This document shows positions 9,477 through 21,771 of a stretch of 64,000 bases of DNA, piece by piece. Position 1 is the stretch's first letter, and every line of letters starts with the position of its first letter. The DNA is from Pseudomonas sp. Au-Pse12 (lineage in GTDB: Bacteria > Pseudomonadota > Gammaproteobacteria > Pseudomonadales > Pseudomonadaceae). The DNA lies in NCBI RefSeq assembly GCF_021341665.1, contig NZ_JAJTTH010000002.1, forward strand, positions 558,001 through 622,000, written 5' to 3'. Made by a program: the position numbers and the translations under genes. The notes below the pieces were generated by a model. That model was not told the DNA's origin and did no database searches. It worked only from the letters and a program-made list of their open reading frames with translations.

Positions 9477-9501
9477 CGTCAGCGCCAGCCGTGCATCAGG
9501 A

Positions 9502-10266
9502 TCAATGCAGGATCTGGCTCAGGAACAGCTTGGTGCGGTCGTTCTGCGGGTTGTCGAAGAAGTCGTTGGGTGCCGCCTGCTCGACGATTTCGCCCTTGTC
9601 CATGAAGATCACCCGGTTGGCCACGGTGCGCGCGAAGCCCATTTCGTGGGTCACGCAGAGCATGGTCATGCCGTCTTCGGCCAGGCCGATCATGGTGTCC
9701 AGCACCTCCTTGACCATTTCCGGGTCCAGAGCCGAGGTCGGTTCGTCGAACAGCATGATCTTGGGCTTCATGCACAACGCGCGGGCAATCGCCACCCGTT
9801 GCTGCTGGCCACCGGACAGCTGGCCCGGGTACTTGTTGGCCTGCTCCGGAATGCGCACCCGCTCCAGGTAATGCATGGCGATTTCCTCGGCCTTGCGCTT
9901 GGGCATCTTGCGCACCCACATCGGCGCCAGGGTGCAGTTCTGCAAGATGGTCAGGTGCGGGAACAGGTTGAAGTGCTGGAACACCATGCCCACTTCCCGG
10001 CGAATGGCCTCGATCTGCTTGAGGTCGTTGGTCAGCTCCACGCCGTCCACCACGATGCGCCCCTGCTGGTGCTCTTCCAGGCGGTTGAGGCAACGGATGG
10101 TGGTCGACTTGCCCGAGCCCGAAGGCCCGCACAGGACAATGCGCTCGCCCTGGCGGACGTTGAGGTTGATGTCCTTCAACACGTGGAACTGGCCGTACCA
10201 CTTGTTCACACCCTGCATCTGAATAATGCCTTCAGGGCCCACAGGCTTTTTGCTCGCTTCACTCAT
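9502..10266 (-). CDS. aapP: General L-amino-acid ABC transporter ATPase AapP
   Basis: ATP-binding subunit, 254 aa, that energises amino-acid import at the inner membrane. Walker A is GPSGSGKST, the ABC signature is LSGGQQQR, Walker B is [14 protein letters not shown], and the switch histidine is in CVTHEMGFA. The start at 10266 ([13 protein letters not shown]) has GGAG shortly upstream and lies 10 bases after the aapM stop. It is the last gene of aapJQMP. The family imports a broad range of L-amino acids (Rhizobium Aap type). Confidence 0.95.
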   Translation of the reverse strand: MSEASKKPVGPEGIIQMQGVNKWYGQFHVLKDINLNVRQGERIVLCGPSGSGKSTTIRCLNRLEEHQQGRIVVDGVELTNDLKQIEAIRREVGMVFQHFNLFPHLTILQNCTLAPMWVRKMPKRKAEEIAMHYLERVRIPEQANKYPGQLSGGQQQRVAIARALCMKPKIMLFDEPTSALDPEMVKEVLDTMIGLAEDGMTMLCVTHEMGFARTVANRVIFMDKGEIVEQAAPNDFFDNPQNDRTKLFLSQILH

Positions 10267-10276
10267 GGAGATACTC

Positions 10277-11374
10277 CTAACGCTTGTGGCCTGTGTCCAA
10301 CTTACGCTCCAGATGCATGGAGTAGCGGGACATACCAAAACAGAAAATCCAGAACACCAGGGCCGCGAAGACATAGCCTTCGGTGGCCATGCCCAGCCAT
10401 TTGGGGTCGGCGGCGGCCTGCTTGACGCTGTTGAGCAGGTCGAACAGGCCGATGATGATCACAAGGCTGGTGTCCTTGAACAGGGCGATGAAGGTGTTGA
10501 CGATGCCGGGAATCACCAGCTTCAGGGCCTGCGGCAGAATCACCAGGCCCATGGCCCGCCAGTAGCCCAGGCCCATGGCCGCCGCCGCTTCGTACTGGCC
10601 CTTGGGAATGGCTTGCAGGCCACCGCGCACCACCTCGGCCACGTAGGCCGACTGGAACAGGATCACCCCGATCAGGGCCCGCAGCAGCTTGTCGAAGTTC
10701 ATGCCCTCGGGCAGGAACAGCGGCAGCATCACCGAGGACATGAACAGCACGGTGATCAGCGGCACGCCGCGCCAGAACTCGATGAAGGTCACGCAGACCA
10801 CGCGAATCGCCGGCAGGTTGGAACGCCGTCCCAGCGCCAGCAGGATCCCCAGGGGCAGGGCTCCGGCAATCCCCACCGTGGCGATCACCAGGGTCAGCAT
10901 CAGGCCGCCCCACTGGCTGGTGGCGACATTGCTCAGGCCCAGGTAGCCGCCGTGCAACAGGCTGTAGGCAATGATCGGGTACGCCACCAGGAAGCACAGC
11001 CCGTAGATCGCCTTGCGCGGAAAGCGCGAGATGAACAACGGTGCGGCACCGATCACCGCCAGCCACACGGTCAGGTCCACCCGCCAGCGCAATTCCACCG
11101 GGTAGTAGCCGTACATGAACTGGCCGAAACGCTGCTGGATGAACACCCAGCAGGCGCCGCCCTGGGTGCAATCGGCACGGGTGGTGCCGACCCAGTTGGC
11201 GTCGAGGATCGCCCAGTGCAGCAGCGGCGGCACCACCAGGTAGATCAGGTAGAAGGCGAACAGGGTCAACAGCGTGTTGAGCCAATTGGAGAACAGGTTG
11301 GCGCGCGTCCACGCCAGCACGCCAATGCTGCGGCTGGGCGGCGGCATATCAGGCTTGAAAGTATGAGTCGTCAT
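10277..11374 (-). CDS. aapM: Amino-acid ABC transporter permease AapM
   Basis: Inner-membrane permease, 365 aa, of the HisMQ family but longer than the usual 220-250 because of an extended N-terminal membrane region, as in Rhizobium AapM. Several hydrophobic segments are visible. The EAA loop that contacts the ATPase reads [24 protein letters not shown] near residues 260-290 (cited as the loop, not as a full motif). It lies 10 bases after aapQ and is co-transcribed with it. Confidence 0.94.
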   Translation of the reverse strand: MTTHTFKPDMPPPSRSIGVLAWTRANLFSNWLNTLLTLFAFYLIYLVVPPLLHWAILDANWVGTTRADCTQGGACWVFIQQRFGQFMYGYYPVELRWRVDLTVWLAVIGAAPLFISRFPRKAIYGLCFLVAYPIIAYSLLHGGYLGLSNVATSQWGGLMLTLVIATVGIAGALPLGILLALGRRSNLPAIRVVCVTFIEFWRGVPLITVLFMSSVMLPLFLPEGMNFDKLLRALIGVILFQSAYVAEVVRGGLQAIPKGQYEAAAAMGLGYWRAMGLVILPQALKLVIPGIVNTFIALFKDTSLVIIIGLFDLLNSVKQAAADPKWLGMATEGYVFAALVFWIFCFGMSRYSMHLERKLDTGHKR

Positions 11375-11384
11375 GGGCGCTTCC

Positions 11385-12566
11385 TCACCGCTCGATCAGC
11401 GCAATGCGCTTGTTGTACCAGTTCATCAGCAGGGAAATGCTGATGCTGATCGCCAGGTACACGCTCATGGTGATGGCAATGACCTCGATGGCCTGGCCGG
11501 TCTGGTTGAGCACCGTGCCGGCAAACAGCGAGACCATTTCCGGGTAGCCGATACCGGCGGCCAGGGACGAGTTCTTCGCCAGGTTCAGGTATTGGCTGGT
11601 CAGCGGCGGAATGATCACCCGCAGGGCCTGGGGAATGATCACCTTGCGCAGGGTCGGGCCGTTGCGCAGCCCCAGGGAACGGGCCGCCTCGGTCTGGCCG
11701 TGGCTCACCGACTTGATCCCGGAGCGCACGATCTCGGCGATGAACGCCGCGGTGTAGACGGTCAGGGCCAGGGTCAGGGCCAGGAGTTCGGGAATCAGCA
11801 CCCAGCCGCCAACGAAGTTGAAGCCTTGCAGCTTCGGCAACTCCCAATGCACCGGCGAACCGAAGAGCAGCGTGCACAACGCCGGAATCACCAGCAGCAG
11901 TGCCAGCCCGGTCCAGAACTTGTGGAACGGCACGCCTGTGGCTTCAAAGCGTTTGTTGGCCCAGCGGCACATCAGCACGATGGCGACAATGGCCAGCACC
12001 ACACTCGCCACAAACGCCCAGAACCCCGGGGCCATTTGCGCCGCCGGCATGTTCAGGCCCCGGCTGCTGACGAAGAAGGTGTCGCCGAAGTTGTGGCTGT
12101 TGCGCGGCCCCGGCATGGTCAGGAACACCGCGAAGTACCAGAACAGGATCTGCAGCAGCGGCGGAATGTTGCGAAACACCTCCACATACACCGTCGCCAG
12201 CTTGCTGATGATCCAGTTCGGCGACAGCCGCGCCACCCCGATGATGAACCCCAGCAGGGTCGCCAGGATCACCCCGATGACCGTCACCAGCAGTGTGTTG
12301 AGCAGGCCGATGACGAAGACCCGGGCATAGCTGTCCGCTTCGGTGTAGGCAATCAGGTGTTGAGCGATGCCGAAACCGGCGCTGCGCTCAAGAAAGTCGA
12401 AACCCGAGGTGATACCCCGGTGCTGGAGGTTGGTTTGCGTGTTGTCGAACAGAAACCAGCCCAGCGAAACCACCGCCACAAGGGTGATGATCTGGAACAG
12501 CCAGGCGCGCACACGCGGATCGCTGAGGCTAAGCCTCTGCTTGGGTGCGCCGATTGTATTTTGCAT
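11385..12566 (-). CDS. aapQ: Amino-acid ABC transporter permease AapQ
   Basis: Partner permease to AapM, 393 aa, with the same HisMQ fold and an elongated periplasmic/membrane insertion in the middle (about residues 90-210). The EAA loop is TEAARSLGLRNGPTLRKVIIP, near residues 310-330. It follows aapJ after 65 bases that contain a strong hairpin. The C-terminus NWYNKRIALIER is typical of the subfamily. Confidence 0.94.
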   Translation of the reverse strand: MQNTIGAPKQRLSLSDPRVRAWLFQIITLVAVVSLGWFLFDNTQTNLQHRGITSGFDFLERSAGFGIAQHLIAYTEADSYARVFVIGLLNTLLVTVIGVILATLLGFIIGVARLSPNWIISKLATVYVEVFRNIPPLLQILFWYFAVFLTMPGPRNSHNFGDTFFVSSRGLNMPAAQMAPGFWAFVASVVLAIVAIVLMCRWANKRFEATGVPFHKFWTGLALLLVIPALCTLLFGSPVHWELPKLQGFNFVGGWVLIPELLALTLALTVYTAAFIAEIVRSGIKSVSHGQTEAARSLGLRNGPTLRKVIIPQALRVIIPPLTSQYLNLAKNSSLAAGIGYPEMVSLFAGTVLNQTGQAIEVIAITMSVYLAISISISLLMNWYNKRIALIER

Positions 12567-12596
12567 GAAGTGCCCCAGGAATAATGGAACAGAACA

Positions 12597-12623
12597 TCAC
12601 CCGGCGGTTGGCCCGCCGGGTGA
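12597..12623 (-). promoter_or_regulatory. Intercistronic hairpin between aapJ and aapQ
   Basis: 11-bp perfect stem TCACCCGGCGG / CCGCCGGGTGA, with no T-tract after it in the direction of transcription. Hairpins here are common after genes for abundant binding proteins. They protect the upstream mRNA and lower expression of the permease genes, and that role is inferred. Confidence 0.7.
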
Positions 12624-12631
12624 TAGAACCA

Positions 12632-13660
12632 TCAGCGCACAGGTGGTGCGTATTGGATGCCGCCGTTGTTCCACAGCGCGTTCAGGCCGCGGTCGATGGC
12701 CAGTGGCGTGCTCTTGCCGAGGTTTTTCTCGAACACTTCACCGTAGTTACCTACTTGCTTGACGATCTGTACTACCCAGTCCTTCGGCAGTTTCAGGTCT
12801 TTGCCGTATTCGCCGTCCGCGCCCAGCAGACGTGCTACATCAGGGTTCTTGGTGGACTTGGCTTCAGCCTCGACATTTTTCGAGGTGATGCCCGCCTCTT
12901 CGGCGTTGAGCATGGCGAACAGGGTCCACTTAACGATGCTGAACCACTCTTCGTCGCCTTTACGCACCACCGGGCCCAAAGGCTCCTTGGAGATGGTTTC
13001 CGGCAGTACGACATAATCGGTCGGGGTCGCCAGTTTGCTGCGCTGTGCATAGAGCTGGGACTTATCGGAGGTGAGCACGTCGCAGCGCCCGGACTCCAGC
13101 GACTTGGCGCTTTCATCGGAGGTATCGAAGGTGATCGGGGTGTATTTCAGGCCATTGCCGCGGAAGTAGTCCGACACGTTCAGCTCGGTGGTGGTACCGG
13201 CTTGAATACAGATGGTCGCACCGTCCAGCTCCTTGGCACTTTTCACCCCCAGCTTGTTGTTCACCAGGAAGCCGATGCCGTCGTAATAAGTGACGCCGGC
13301 GAACATCAGGCCCATGCCCGCGTCGCGGGAGCTGGTCCAGGTGGTGTTGCGCGACAGCACGTCGATTTCGCCGGACTGCAGCGCCGTGAAGCGCTCCTTG
13401 GCATTCAACTGGCTGAACTTGACCTTGGTCGCGTCGCCGAATACCGCGGCAGCCACCGCGCGGCAGACGTCGGCATCGATGCCGAGGATCTTGCCTGTAG
13501 CGTCCGGTACCGAGAAACCCGGCAACCCGTCACTGACACCGCACTGTACGAATCCTTTCTTCTGTACTGCATCGAGGGTCGCACCCGCCTGTGCGAAACC
13601 GCTCATACCCAGAACCGTAGCCGCCGTGACGACGGCCAGGGTGGATTTCAACATCTTCAT
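12632..13660 (-). CDS. aapJ: Periplasmic L-amino-acid-binding protein AapJ
   Basis: Solute receptor of the Aap importer, 342 aa, exported by a Sec signal (MKMLKSTLAVV...GMSGFAQA, cleaved around residue 24). The family-3 binding fold is clear: VQCGVSDGLPGFSVPDATGKILGIDADVCRAVAAAVFG, cited as one block with the typical GIDADVCRA. Two internal cysteine pairs fit the periplasm (for example TICIQAG and SGRCDVL). TTGGAGG eight bases upstream supports the ATG at 13660 over one at 13672. It is the first gene of the leftward operon. Confidence 0.95.
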   Translation of the reverse strand: MKMLKSTLAVVTAATVLGMSGFAQAGATLDAVQKKGFVQCGVSDGLPGFSVPDATGKILGIDADVCRAVAAAVFGDATKVKFSQLNAKERFTALQSGEIDVLSRNTTWTSSRDAGMGLMFAGVTYYDGIGFLVNNKLGVKSAKELDGATICIQAGTTTELNVSDYFRGNGLKYTPITFDTSDESAKSLESGRCDVLTSDKSQLYAQRSKLATPTDYVVLPETISKEPLGPVVRKGDEEWFSIVKWTLFAMLNAEEAGITSKNVEAEAKSTKNPDVARLLGADGEYGKDLKLPKDWVVQIVKQVGNYGEVFEKNLGKSTPLAIDRGLNALWNNGGIQYAPPVR

Positions 13661-14790
<1,130 letters not shown>

Positions 14791-14887
14791 AAAATCCGCC
14801 TCCCGCGCCCCCGGCGAGCAACAGACTACGCCGCGCCCGTTTCTTGCATTACACTGGCCGGCGTACATTCCTTAACCAATTGATGAG

Positions 14888-16384
14888 ATGACCGTGCTCA
14901 AAGCACTCAAGAAAATCTTCGGTAAAAGCGAGGCTGAGCCGCTCGCGCCAAGCCCCAGTGCCCCTTCCCCCAGTTCCAGCAGCCGCAATGACGGCCGTCA
15001 GCCGGAACGGAGCGCACCCGCTACCGCAGCTAAAAAAGAACCGGTGAACACACCGGCCGCCCCTTCTGCTCCCAAAGCGCCACGCCAAGAGAAGCCCAAG
15101 GCCGAGCAACCCAAGCCTGAGCAGCCGCGCCGTCCGCGCGCGCCAAAACCGCCGGTCAGCACCTGGAAACTCGAAGACTTCGTGGTCGAACCCCAGGAAG
15201 GCAAGACCCGCTTCCACGATTTCAAGCTGGCACCGGAACTGATGCACGCCATCCAGGACCTGGGCTTTCCTTATTGCACGCCGATCCAGGCCCAGGTGCT
15301 GGGCTATACCCTGGCGGGCAAGGATGCCATCGGCCGGGCCCAGACCGGCACCGGCAAGACTGCGGCATTCCTGGTTTCGATCATCACCCAGCTGCTGCAA
15401 ACCCCGCCGCCTAAAGAGCGCTACATGGGCGAGCCACGGGCGCTGATCATTGCCCCGACCCGGGAACTGGTGGTGCAGATCGCCAAGGACGCCGCGGCGC
15501 TGACCAAGTACACCGGCCTCAACGTCATGACCTTCGTCGGCGGCATGGATTTCGACAAGCAGCTCAAGCATCTGGAAGCCCGCCACTGCGACATCCTGGT
15601 GGCCACCCCGGGCCGTCTGCTGGACTTCAACCAGCGCGGCGACGTGCACCTGGACATGGTCGAGGTGATGGTGCTGGACGAAGCCGACCGCATGCTCGAC
15701 ATGGGCTTCATCCCGCAGGTGCGGCAGATCATCCGCCAGACCCCGCCCAAGAGCGAACGCCAGACCCTGCTGTTCTCGGCCACCTTCACCGATGACGTGA
15801 TGAACCTGGCCAAGCAATGGACCACCGATCCGGCGATCGTCGAGATCGAAGCCGAGAACGTCGCCAGTGAAAACGTCGAACAGCATATTTATGCCGTGGC
15901 CGGCGCCGACAAGTACAAGCTGCTGTACAACCTGGTCACCGACAATGGCTGGGAACGGGTCATGGTCTTCGCCAACCGCAAGGATGAAGTGCGGCGCATC
16001 GAAGAACGCCTGGTACGCGATGGGGTGAACGCCGCCCAGCTGTCTGGCGACGTGCCGCAGCACAAGCGGATCAAGACCCTGGAAGGCTTCCGCGAAGGCA
16101 AGATCCGGGTGCTGGTGGCCACCGACGTGGCCGGTCGCGGCATTCACATCGACGGCATCAGCCACGTGATCAACTTCACCCTGCCGGAAGTGCCGGACGA
16201 CTACGTGCACCGCATCGGCCGTACCGGGCGTGCCGGGGCCGACGGCGTGTCCATCAGCTTCGCCGGCGAGGACGACTCCTACCAGCTGCCATCGATCGAA
16301 GCCCTGCTGGGACGCAAGATCAGCTGCGAGATGCCGCCCGCCGAACTGCTGCGCCCTGTAGAGCGCAAACGCCCGCAAGCCTGA
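14888..16384 (+). CDS. rhlB: DEAD-box ATP-dependent RNA helicase RhlB
   Basis: RNA unwinding helicase that works with RNase E in mRNA decay. It has 498 aa, longer than E. coli RhlB (421), because of a low-complexity Pro/Ala/Lys/Ser-rich N-terminal arm (about residues 15-95). Motifs in order are the Q motif (FPYCTPIQ), I AQTGTGKT, Ia PTRELV, Ib [35 protein letters not shown] and [12 protein letters not shown]. The ATG at 14888 (MTVLKALKK) matches the family N-terminus. A strong terminator follows. Confidence 0.95.
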   Translation: MTVLKALKKIFGKSEAEPLAPSPSAPSPSSSSRNDGRQPERSAPATAAKKEPVNTPAAPSAPKAPRQEKPKAEQPKPEQPRRPRAPKPPVSTWKLEDFVVEPQEGKTRFHDFKLAPELMHAIQDLGFPYCTPIQAQVLGYTLAGKDAIGRAQTGTGKTAAFLVSIITQLLQTPPPKERYMGEPRALIIAPTRELVVQIAKDAAALTKYTGLNVMTFVGGMDFDKQLKHLEARHCDILVATPGRLLDFNQRGDVHLDMVEVMVLDEADRMLDMGFIPQVRQIIRQTPPKSERQTLLFSATFTDDVMNLAKQWTTDPAIVEIEAENVASENVEQHIYAVAGADKYKLLYNLVTDNGWERVMVFANRKDEVRRIEERLVRDGVNAAQLSGDVPQHKRIKTLEGFREGKIRVLVATDVAGRGIHIDGISHVINFTLPEVPDDYVHRIGRTGRAGADGVSISFAGEDDSYQLPSIEALLGRKISCEMPPAELLRPVERKRPQA

Positions 16385-16397
16385 TAACGGGCACACC

Positions 16398-16432
16398 AAA
16401 AAAACGCAGCCATCACCGGCTGCGTTTTTTTT
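16398..16432 (+). terminator. Intrinsic terminator of rhlB
   Basis: AAAACGCAGCC / GGCTGCGTTTT stem with a 6-nt loop, followed by a run of T. The symmetric A/T flanks allow function in both directions. Confidence 0.93.
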
Positions 16433-16452
16433 CGCCTGGATATTGCCCGCAA

Positions 16453-16484
16453 AAACTAAAAGTCCATAATGGACAAATTAGTTT
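16453..16484. promoter_or_regulatory. Palindromic operator upstream of dauB (candidate DauR site)
   Basis: A core palindrome GTCCAT-A-ATGGAC at 16462-16474 sits inside outer arms AAACTAA / TTAGTTT, giving two nested symmetries. It ends 20 bases before the dauB ATG, where a bound repressor would block transcription. DauR, the regulator encoded by the third gene of the operon, is the natural candidate. A related half-degenerate copy lies upstream of the binding-protein gene at 20290-20302. Confidence 0.6.
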
Positions 16485-16504
16485 AATTTGATGGGAACCC
16501 TTGC

Positions 16505-17458
16505 ATGTCCAGCACGCCCTACCTGATTGCCCGGCCCGAAGCTCGCCAGTTGCTCGGGCAGATCGACGTCCCGCGGATTTTGCGCAAACTGTTCCGCGAC
16601 CTGGCCGCCGGGCTCGCCGTACAGCCGGCGCAACAGCTGGTGGAGTTTCCCCAGGGCGCCGGCGACTTCATCAACTACCTGGGGGTGCTGGCTGAAGATC
16701 GGGTGTACGGGGTCAAGACTTCACCCTACATCGTCCGCGCCGAAGGCCCGCTGGTCACCGCCTGGACCCTGCTGATGTCCATGGACAGCGGCCAGCCGCT
16801 GTTGCTGTGCGACGCCGCCGAACTGACCACCGCGCGCACCGCCGCGACCACGGCGGTCGCCGTCGAGGCTCTGGCCAGGCCCGAGGCCCGGCACCTGACA
16901 ATCATCGGCAGCGGCGCGGTCGCCCAGGCTCACCTGCACTATGTGAAAGATCTGCGCCAATGGCAGAGCATCCGCCTCTATTCCCCAAGCCTGGCTCGCA
17001 AGTCCGCCGAGGACCTTGCGCGGCTCAAGGCCCTCGACCCACGCCTGCAACTGGTCCCCGAGCTGGAAGAGGCGCTCAAAGACGCCGACGTGATCATGCT
17101 CTGCACTTCGTCCGCCGGGCCGGTGATCGATCCGCGCCGCCTCGGCCAGCCGGCGCTGATCACCTCCATCAGCACCAACGCGCCACGGGCCCATGAAGTA
17201 CCGCCCGCGGCCCTGCCGGAACTGCAGGTCTACTGCGACTACCGGCGCACCACCCCGGGCTCGGCTGGAGAAATGCTGATCGCCAGCGAACAGCACGGCT
17301 GGGACAGCGCAGCGATTCTCGGTGACCTGCCCGAGCTGCTCAGCGGCCAGGCCCGGCGCCCCAACGCCGAGCGCCACGTGTTCTTCCGCTCCATCGGCCT
17401 GGGCCTGGAAGACATCGCCCTGGCCAATGCCCTGTACCACTTGCAGCGCCAGCCATAA
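16505..17458 (+). CDS. dauB: NAD(P)H-dependent anabolic L-arginine dehydrogenase DauB (ornithine cyclodeaminase family)
   Basis: In P. aeruginosa DauB reduces 2-ketoarginine with ammonia to L-arginine, completing D-to-L arginine conversion. This 317-aa protein has the OCD/mu-crystallin fold, with a Rossmann nucleotide site IIGSGAVAQAHLHYV near residues 133-147 and the conserved lysine in YGVKTSPY. The assignment rests on family plus gene order dauB-dauA-dauR. A similar fold is used by other ketimine reductases. The gap to dauA is 33 bases. Confidence 0.9.
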   Translation: MSSTPYLIARPEARQLLGQIDVPRILRKLFRDLAAGLAVQPAQQLVEFPQGAGDFINYLGVLAEDRVYGVKTSPYIVRAEGPLVTAWTLLMSMDSGQPLLLCDAAELTTARTAATTAVAVEALARPEARHLTIIGSGAVAQAHLHYVKDLRQWQSIRLYSPSLARKSAEDLARLKALDPRLQLVPELEEALKDADVIMLCTSSAGPVIDPRRLGQPALITSISTNAPRAHEVPPAALPELQVYCDYRRTTPGSAGEMLIASEQHGWDSAAILGDLPELLSGQARRPNAERHVFFRSIGLGLEDIALANALYHLQRQP

Positions 17459-18619
<1,161 letters not shown>

Positions 18620-18663
18620 AGGCCCTCAAGATGACGCGCCCGAACGATTGCGGCACACTCCCA

Positions 18664-18684
18664 GCGCCCGCCAACGGCGGGCGC
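18664..18684 (+). promoter_or_regulatory. Hairpin between dauA and dauR
   Basis: Perfect 9-bp stem GCGCCCGCC / GGCGGGCGC with an AAC loop and no T-tract. It probably lowers or separates dauR expression rather than ending the transcript fully. Confidence 0.65.
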
Positions 18685-18707
18685 CGATGCCGCCTGGAGT
18701 ACGACCC

Positions 18708-19337
18708 ATGACCTCACCCGCAAAGGACCCTGCCCTGGACAATTTCCGGGCGATTGCCGATGCCATTGCCACGCTGTTCTTCCCTCACGCCGAGGTGGTG
18801 CTCCACGACCTGCGCACGCAGAAGATCGACTACATCGCCAACAACCTGTCCAAGCGCGAAGTGGGCGACGACGCGGCCCTGGAAGACCTGCTCAGCGGCG
18901 ACAGCGAGGAACGCAACATTGGCCCCTATGAAAAGCTCAACTGGGACGGTCAGAAGATCCGTAGCCTCAGCAGCGTGCTGCGCGACAGCCAGGGCCAGCC
19001 AATGGCCGTGCTGTGCATCAACCTGAACATCTCGCTGCTGGAAAACGCCAAGGCGGCGCTGGACCTGTTTCTCTCACCGAGCAAACTGATTCCCCAGCCC
19101 GACTCGCTGTTTCGCGACGACTGGCAGGAACGCATCAACACCTTCCTGCACAACTGGCTGCGCGAACGCCAGCTGGGGCTGAACCTGCTGACCCGCGACC
19201 ACAAGCGCGAGCTGGTGCTGGCGCTGCACGCCGAGGGCGCCTTCAAGGGCAAGAGCGCCTCCAACTACGTGGCCAACGTGCTGAACATGGGCCGGGCCAC
19301 GGTGTACAAGCACCTGAAGGAATTGAAGGGACAGTAA
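18708..19337 (+). CDS. dauR: DauR transcriptional regulator (YheO/PAS-like with C-terminal HTH)
   Basis: Regulator of 209 aa, assigned as the D-arginine-responsive repressor of dauBAR. The N-terminal PAS-like YheO domain (about residues 10-120, VVLHDLRTQKIDYIANNLSKR) is followed by a C-terminal HTH (about 160-205, REL VLALHAEGAFKGKSASNYVA; ATVYKHLK). The ATG at 18708 (MTSPAKDP) fits the family. It is the third gene of the operon, 88 bases after dauA. It could bind the palindrome before dauB and the related motif at 20290-20302. Confidence 0.9.
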   Translation: MTSPAKDPALDNFRAIADAIATLFFPHAEVVLHDLRTQKIDYIANNLSKREVGDDAALEDLLSGDSEERNIGPYEKLNWDGQKIRSLSSVLRDSQGQPMAVLCINLNISLLENAKAALDLFLSPSKLIPQPDSLFRDDWQERINTFLHNWLRERQLGLNLLTRDHKRELVLALHAEGAFKGKSASNYVANVLNMGRATVYKHLKELKGQ

Positions 19338-19340
19338 ATG

Positions 19341-19404
19341 ATCGCGAGCAAGCCCGCCCCTACACGCAATTGCCTATCCCTGTAGGAGCGAGCTTGCTCG
19401 CGAA
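19341..19404. repeat. REPIN (pair of inverted REP elements, TAGGAGCGAGCTTGC class)
   Basis: Two REP units face each other: TCGCGAGCAAGCCCGCCC at 19342-19359 and TGTAGGAGCGAGCTTGCTC from 19381. It is a typical Pseudomonas mobile palindrome spread by a RAYT transposase encoded elsewhere. It lies between convergent dauR and the binding-protein gene, where it may help end transcription. Confidence 0.88.
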
Positions 19405-19430
19405 AGCGCCCTCAAGAACGCCGTACTCTC

Positions 19431-20207
19431 TCAATCTCCATAAATATCCGACTTGAAGTACTTGGCCTGGATCTTCTGATACTCACCCTTGGCGCGAATC
19501 TCATCGATGGCCTTGTTCAACTCGCCCACCAGTTCACTGTTGCCCTTGCGCACCGCGATCCCCGCGCCTTCGCCAACGTACTTCGGATCCTTCAACTCGG
19601 GCCCGACAAAGGCGTAGTCGGCGCCGCGTGGCATCGACAGGAAATCGTCCAGGGGAATGGTGTCGGCGAAAATCGCGTCCAGGCGCCCCGCCGCCAGGTC
19701 CATGTAGATCTCTTCGTTGTTGCTGTAGCGCACCACCTTGATGCCCTTGGGCTCGAAGACCTCGGTGGCGAAGCGATCGGTGGTGGTGGAACGTTGCACA
19801 CCCACGGTCTTGCCCTTGAGGCTGGCGTACTGGTCATCCACCACCGCGCCCTTCTTCATCACCAGGCGCGACGAGGTGAAGTAGTACTTGTGGGTGAAAT
19901 CCACCGATTTGCGGCGTTCCGCGGTGATGGTCATGGAGGACAGCGCGGCGTCGATCTTCTTCACCTTCAACGAGGGAATCAGGCCGTCGAACTCGCCCTC
20001 GATCCACTCGCACTTGACCTGCATCTGCGCGCACAGGGCATTGCCGATGTCGTAGTCGAAACCGCCAATCTTGCCGTCGGCGGTCTTGAAGGCGAACGGC
20101 GGATAAGCCGCCTCGATGCCCAGGCGCAGGGTTTTCTCGGCAGCCATCAGGCTGCTGCACGCCAACAGGCTCAAGGCCAGGCCACTGATGAGGGGGAATT
20201 TTTTCAT
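19431..20207 (-). CDS. ABC-transporter periplasmic binding protein, Lys/Arg/Orn-type family
   Basis: Solute-binding protein of 258 aa in the family-3 (ArgT/HisJ/AotJ) group. The Sec signal is residues 1-22 ([22 protein letters not shown]). A Cys-containing lobe follows ([12 protein letters not shown]), as in ArgT, with the ligand segment [24 protein letters not shown] near 85-108 and the hinge DGLIPSL. No permease or ATPase gene is adjacent, so it probably serves a transporter encoded elsewhere. Its place beside dauBAR and a shared upstream motif suggest basic D/L-amino acids as ligands (inference). Confidence 0.9.
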   Translation of the reverse strand: MKKFPLISGLALSLLACSSLMAAEKTLRLGIEAAYPPFAFKTADGKIGGFDYDIGNALCAQMQVKCEWIEGEFDGLIPSLKVKKIDAALSSMTITAERRKSVDFTHKYYFTSSRLVMKKGAVVDDQYASLKGKTVGVQRSTTTDRFATEVFEPKGIKVVRYSNNEEIYMDLAAGRLDAIFADTIPLDDFLSMPRGADYAFVGPELKDPKYVGEGAGIAVRKGNSELVGELNKAIDEIRAKGEYQKIQAKYFKSDIYGD

Positions 20208-20289
20208 GTTCGTTCTCTCGCGGGTTGTTGTTGGTTTGGCAAGACAGAAGGAAGGGGTGAAACGGGAGACGCAATATTTGTACTTGTAA

Positions 20290-20302
20290 TTCCATACTGG
20301 AC
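20290..20302. promoter_or_regulatory. Motif similar to the dauB operator, upstream of the binding-protein gene
   Basis: TTCCATACTGGAC differs at two of 13 positions from the core palindrome upstream of dauB (GTCCATAATGGAC). It lies about 83 bases upstream of the binding-protein start. It is weaker as a palindrome, so binding is a hypothesis. Confidence 0.4.
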
Positions 20303-20425
20303 TTTTACGTACATATCGTCAACGGCGCGCGCAGCGACTTGTCCCCAGCGGTCGGCGGGAACAGTCGCAGTCGATTGCAGGTTGGATTACGGCGGGCTCA
20401 GGCCCCGCCGGCAGGCATCAGGGGA

Positions 20426-20878
20426 TCAGTCTTTCCAGCGCTCGGCCGCAGCGTGATCACTGTCGCGGCCTTCCACCCAGCGCGGGCCGTCGGCGGTGTT
20501 TTCCTTTTTCCAGAACGGCGCCCGGGTCTTCAGATAATCCATGACAAAGGCGCAGGCATCGAAGGCCGCCTGGCGATGGGCACTGGCCGCGCCGACGAAG
20601 ACAATGGGCTCGCCCGGCTCCAAGGCGCCGATGCGGTGCAGCACTTCCAGTTGCAGCAGTGGCCAGCGCTGCTCGGCTTCAGCCGCGATCTTGCCCAGGG
20701 CCTTTTCGGTCATGCCCGGGTAATGCTCCAGGAACATCCCGTGCACGTCCTGGCCGTCATTGAAGTCGCGCACGTAGCCGACAAAACTGACCACCGCGCC
20801 AACCCCGGTATTGGCGGCATGCATAGCGTTGACTTCGGCGCCGGGATCGAAGGCCGCGGCTTGCACACGAATCGCCAT
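20426..20878 (-). CDS. moaE: Molybdopterin synthase large subunit MoaE
   Basis: Catalytic subunit that transfers sulfur from MoaD thiocarboxylate to cyclic pyranopterin monophosphate. The protein has 150 aa, the usual length. Conserved blocks are AVVSFVGYVRDFN, LEHYPGMTEKAL, ASAHRQAAFDAC and the active-site strand TRAPFWKKE. The last gene of the moaCDE set is separated from moaD by a single base. Confidence 0.96.
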   Translation of the reverse strand: MAIRVQAAAFDPGAEVNAMHAANTGVGAVVSFVGYVRDFNDGQDVHGMFLEHYPGMTEKALGKIAAEAEQRWPLLQLEVLHRIGALEPGEPIVFVGAASAHRQAAFDACAFVMDYLKTRAPFWKKENTADGPRWVEGRDSDHAAAERWKD

Positions 20879-20879
20879 C

Positions 20880-21122
20880 TCAGCCTCCAGTCACGGTGGG
20901 GAAGAACGCCACTTCATCGCCGTCCGCCAGGGGTTCGTCCAGCTGGCACAGATCCTCGTTACGGGCGCACATCAGGTTCTGTTCGGCGAGCACGGCGGCC
21001 CCATCACGGGCCAACAGCGCCTGGCGCACATCGTCGACACACGCAAACGCCCCTTCGATCTCCAGGGCATCGAGCCCCAGCGCCTCACGGTAGCGGGCGA
21101 AAAACCTGACCTGGATCTTCAT
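20880..21122 (-). CDS. moaD: Molybdopterin synthase sulfur carrier MoaD
   Basis: Ubiquitin-fold sulfur carrier of 80 aa, ending in the required Gly-Gly (VTGG), which is adenylated by MoeB and thiocarboxylated. The N-terminus [13 protein letters not shown] is typical. The start overlaps the moaC stop by 4 bases, so moaC, moaD and moaE are translationally coupled. Confidence 0.96.
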   Translation of the reverse strand: MKIQVRFFARYREALGLDALEIEGAFACVDDVRQALLARDGAAVLAEQNLMCARNEDLCQLDEPLADGDEVAFFPTVTGG

Positions 21123-21592
21123 GCGTCAGCCACCCGGTATTGGCCGCTCTTGCCGCCGGTTTTCTCCAGTACCCGCACGCCTTCGATGATCATGCCGCGG
21201 TCCACGGCCTTGCACATGTCATAGATCGTCAACGCGGCGACGCTGGCGGCGGTCAACGCCTCCATCTCCACCCCGGTCTGCCCCGACAGCTTGCAACGCG
21301 CCACGATGCGCACGCTGTCCTCGCCTTCGGCACTGAGTTCGACCTTGACGCTGGTCAGCAGCAGCGGGTGGCACAGGGGAATCAGTTCGCTGGTCTTCTT
21401 CGCCGCCTGGATCCCGGCGATGCGCGCCACGGCGAACACATCGCCCTTGGGGTGACCGCCACTGACGATCATCTGCAAGGTTTGCGGGAGCATGCGCACC
21501 CGGGCTTCGGCCACCGCCTCGCGAAAGGTCACGGCCTTGTCGGTGACGTCGACCATATTGGCGCGCCCTTGGGAATCGAGATGAGTCAGCAC
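21119..21592 (-). CDS. moaC: Cyclic pyranopterin monophosphate synthase MoaC
   Basis: Works with MoaA (encoded elsewhere) to build cyclic pyranopterin monophosphate in molybdenum-cofactor synthesis. The protein has 157 aa. Landmarks are NMVDVTDK near the N-terminus, [34 protein letters not shown] and the C-terminal lysine loop EKTGGKSG. It is the first gene of the leftward moaCDE operon. Confidence 0.96.
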   Translation of the reverse strand: MLTHLDSQGRANMVDVTDKAVTFREAVAEARVRMLPQTLQMIVSGGHPKGDVFAVARIAGIQAAKKTSELIPLCHPLLLTSVKVELSAEGEDSVRIVARCKLSGQTGVEMEALTAASVAALTIYDMCKAVDRGMIIEGVRVLEKTGGKSGQYRVADA

Positions 21593-21771
21593 GGTGTTAC
21601 TCCTGATCAGGTGGGCCGATTGTAAACCTGCGGGTCAATTTTTCGCACGGGGCATCTGCCAGCGCGAAACGGCAATCAGCCCGACGAATAGGGCGCATCA
21701 GAACAACGAATTGGAGCCCGGTCGTGGATAAACGTACAACAGCGCCTACATCCAAAAAAGGAAGTCGCTTC

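Noticed and set aside
10226..12584. Long plus-strand frames opposite aapM and aapQ
   Set aside because: They have His/Gln/Gly-rich shadow composition, no conserved domain, and the minus-strand permeases are unambiguous.
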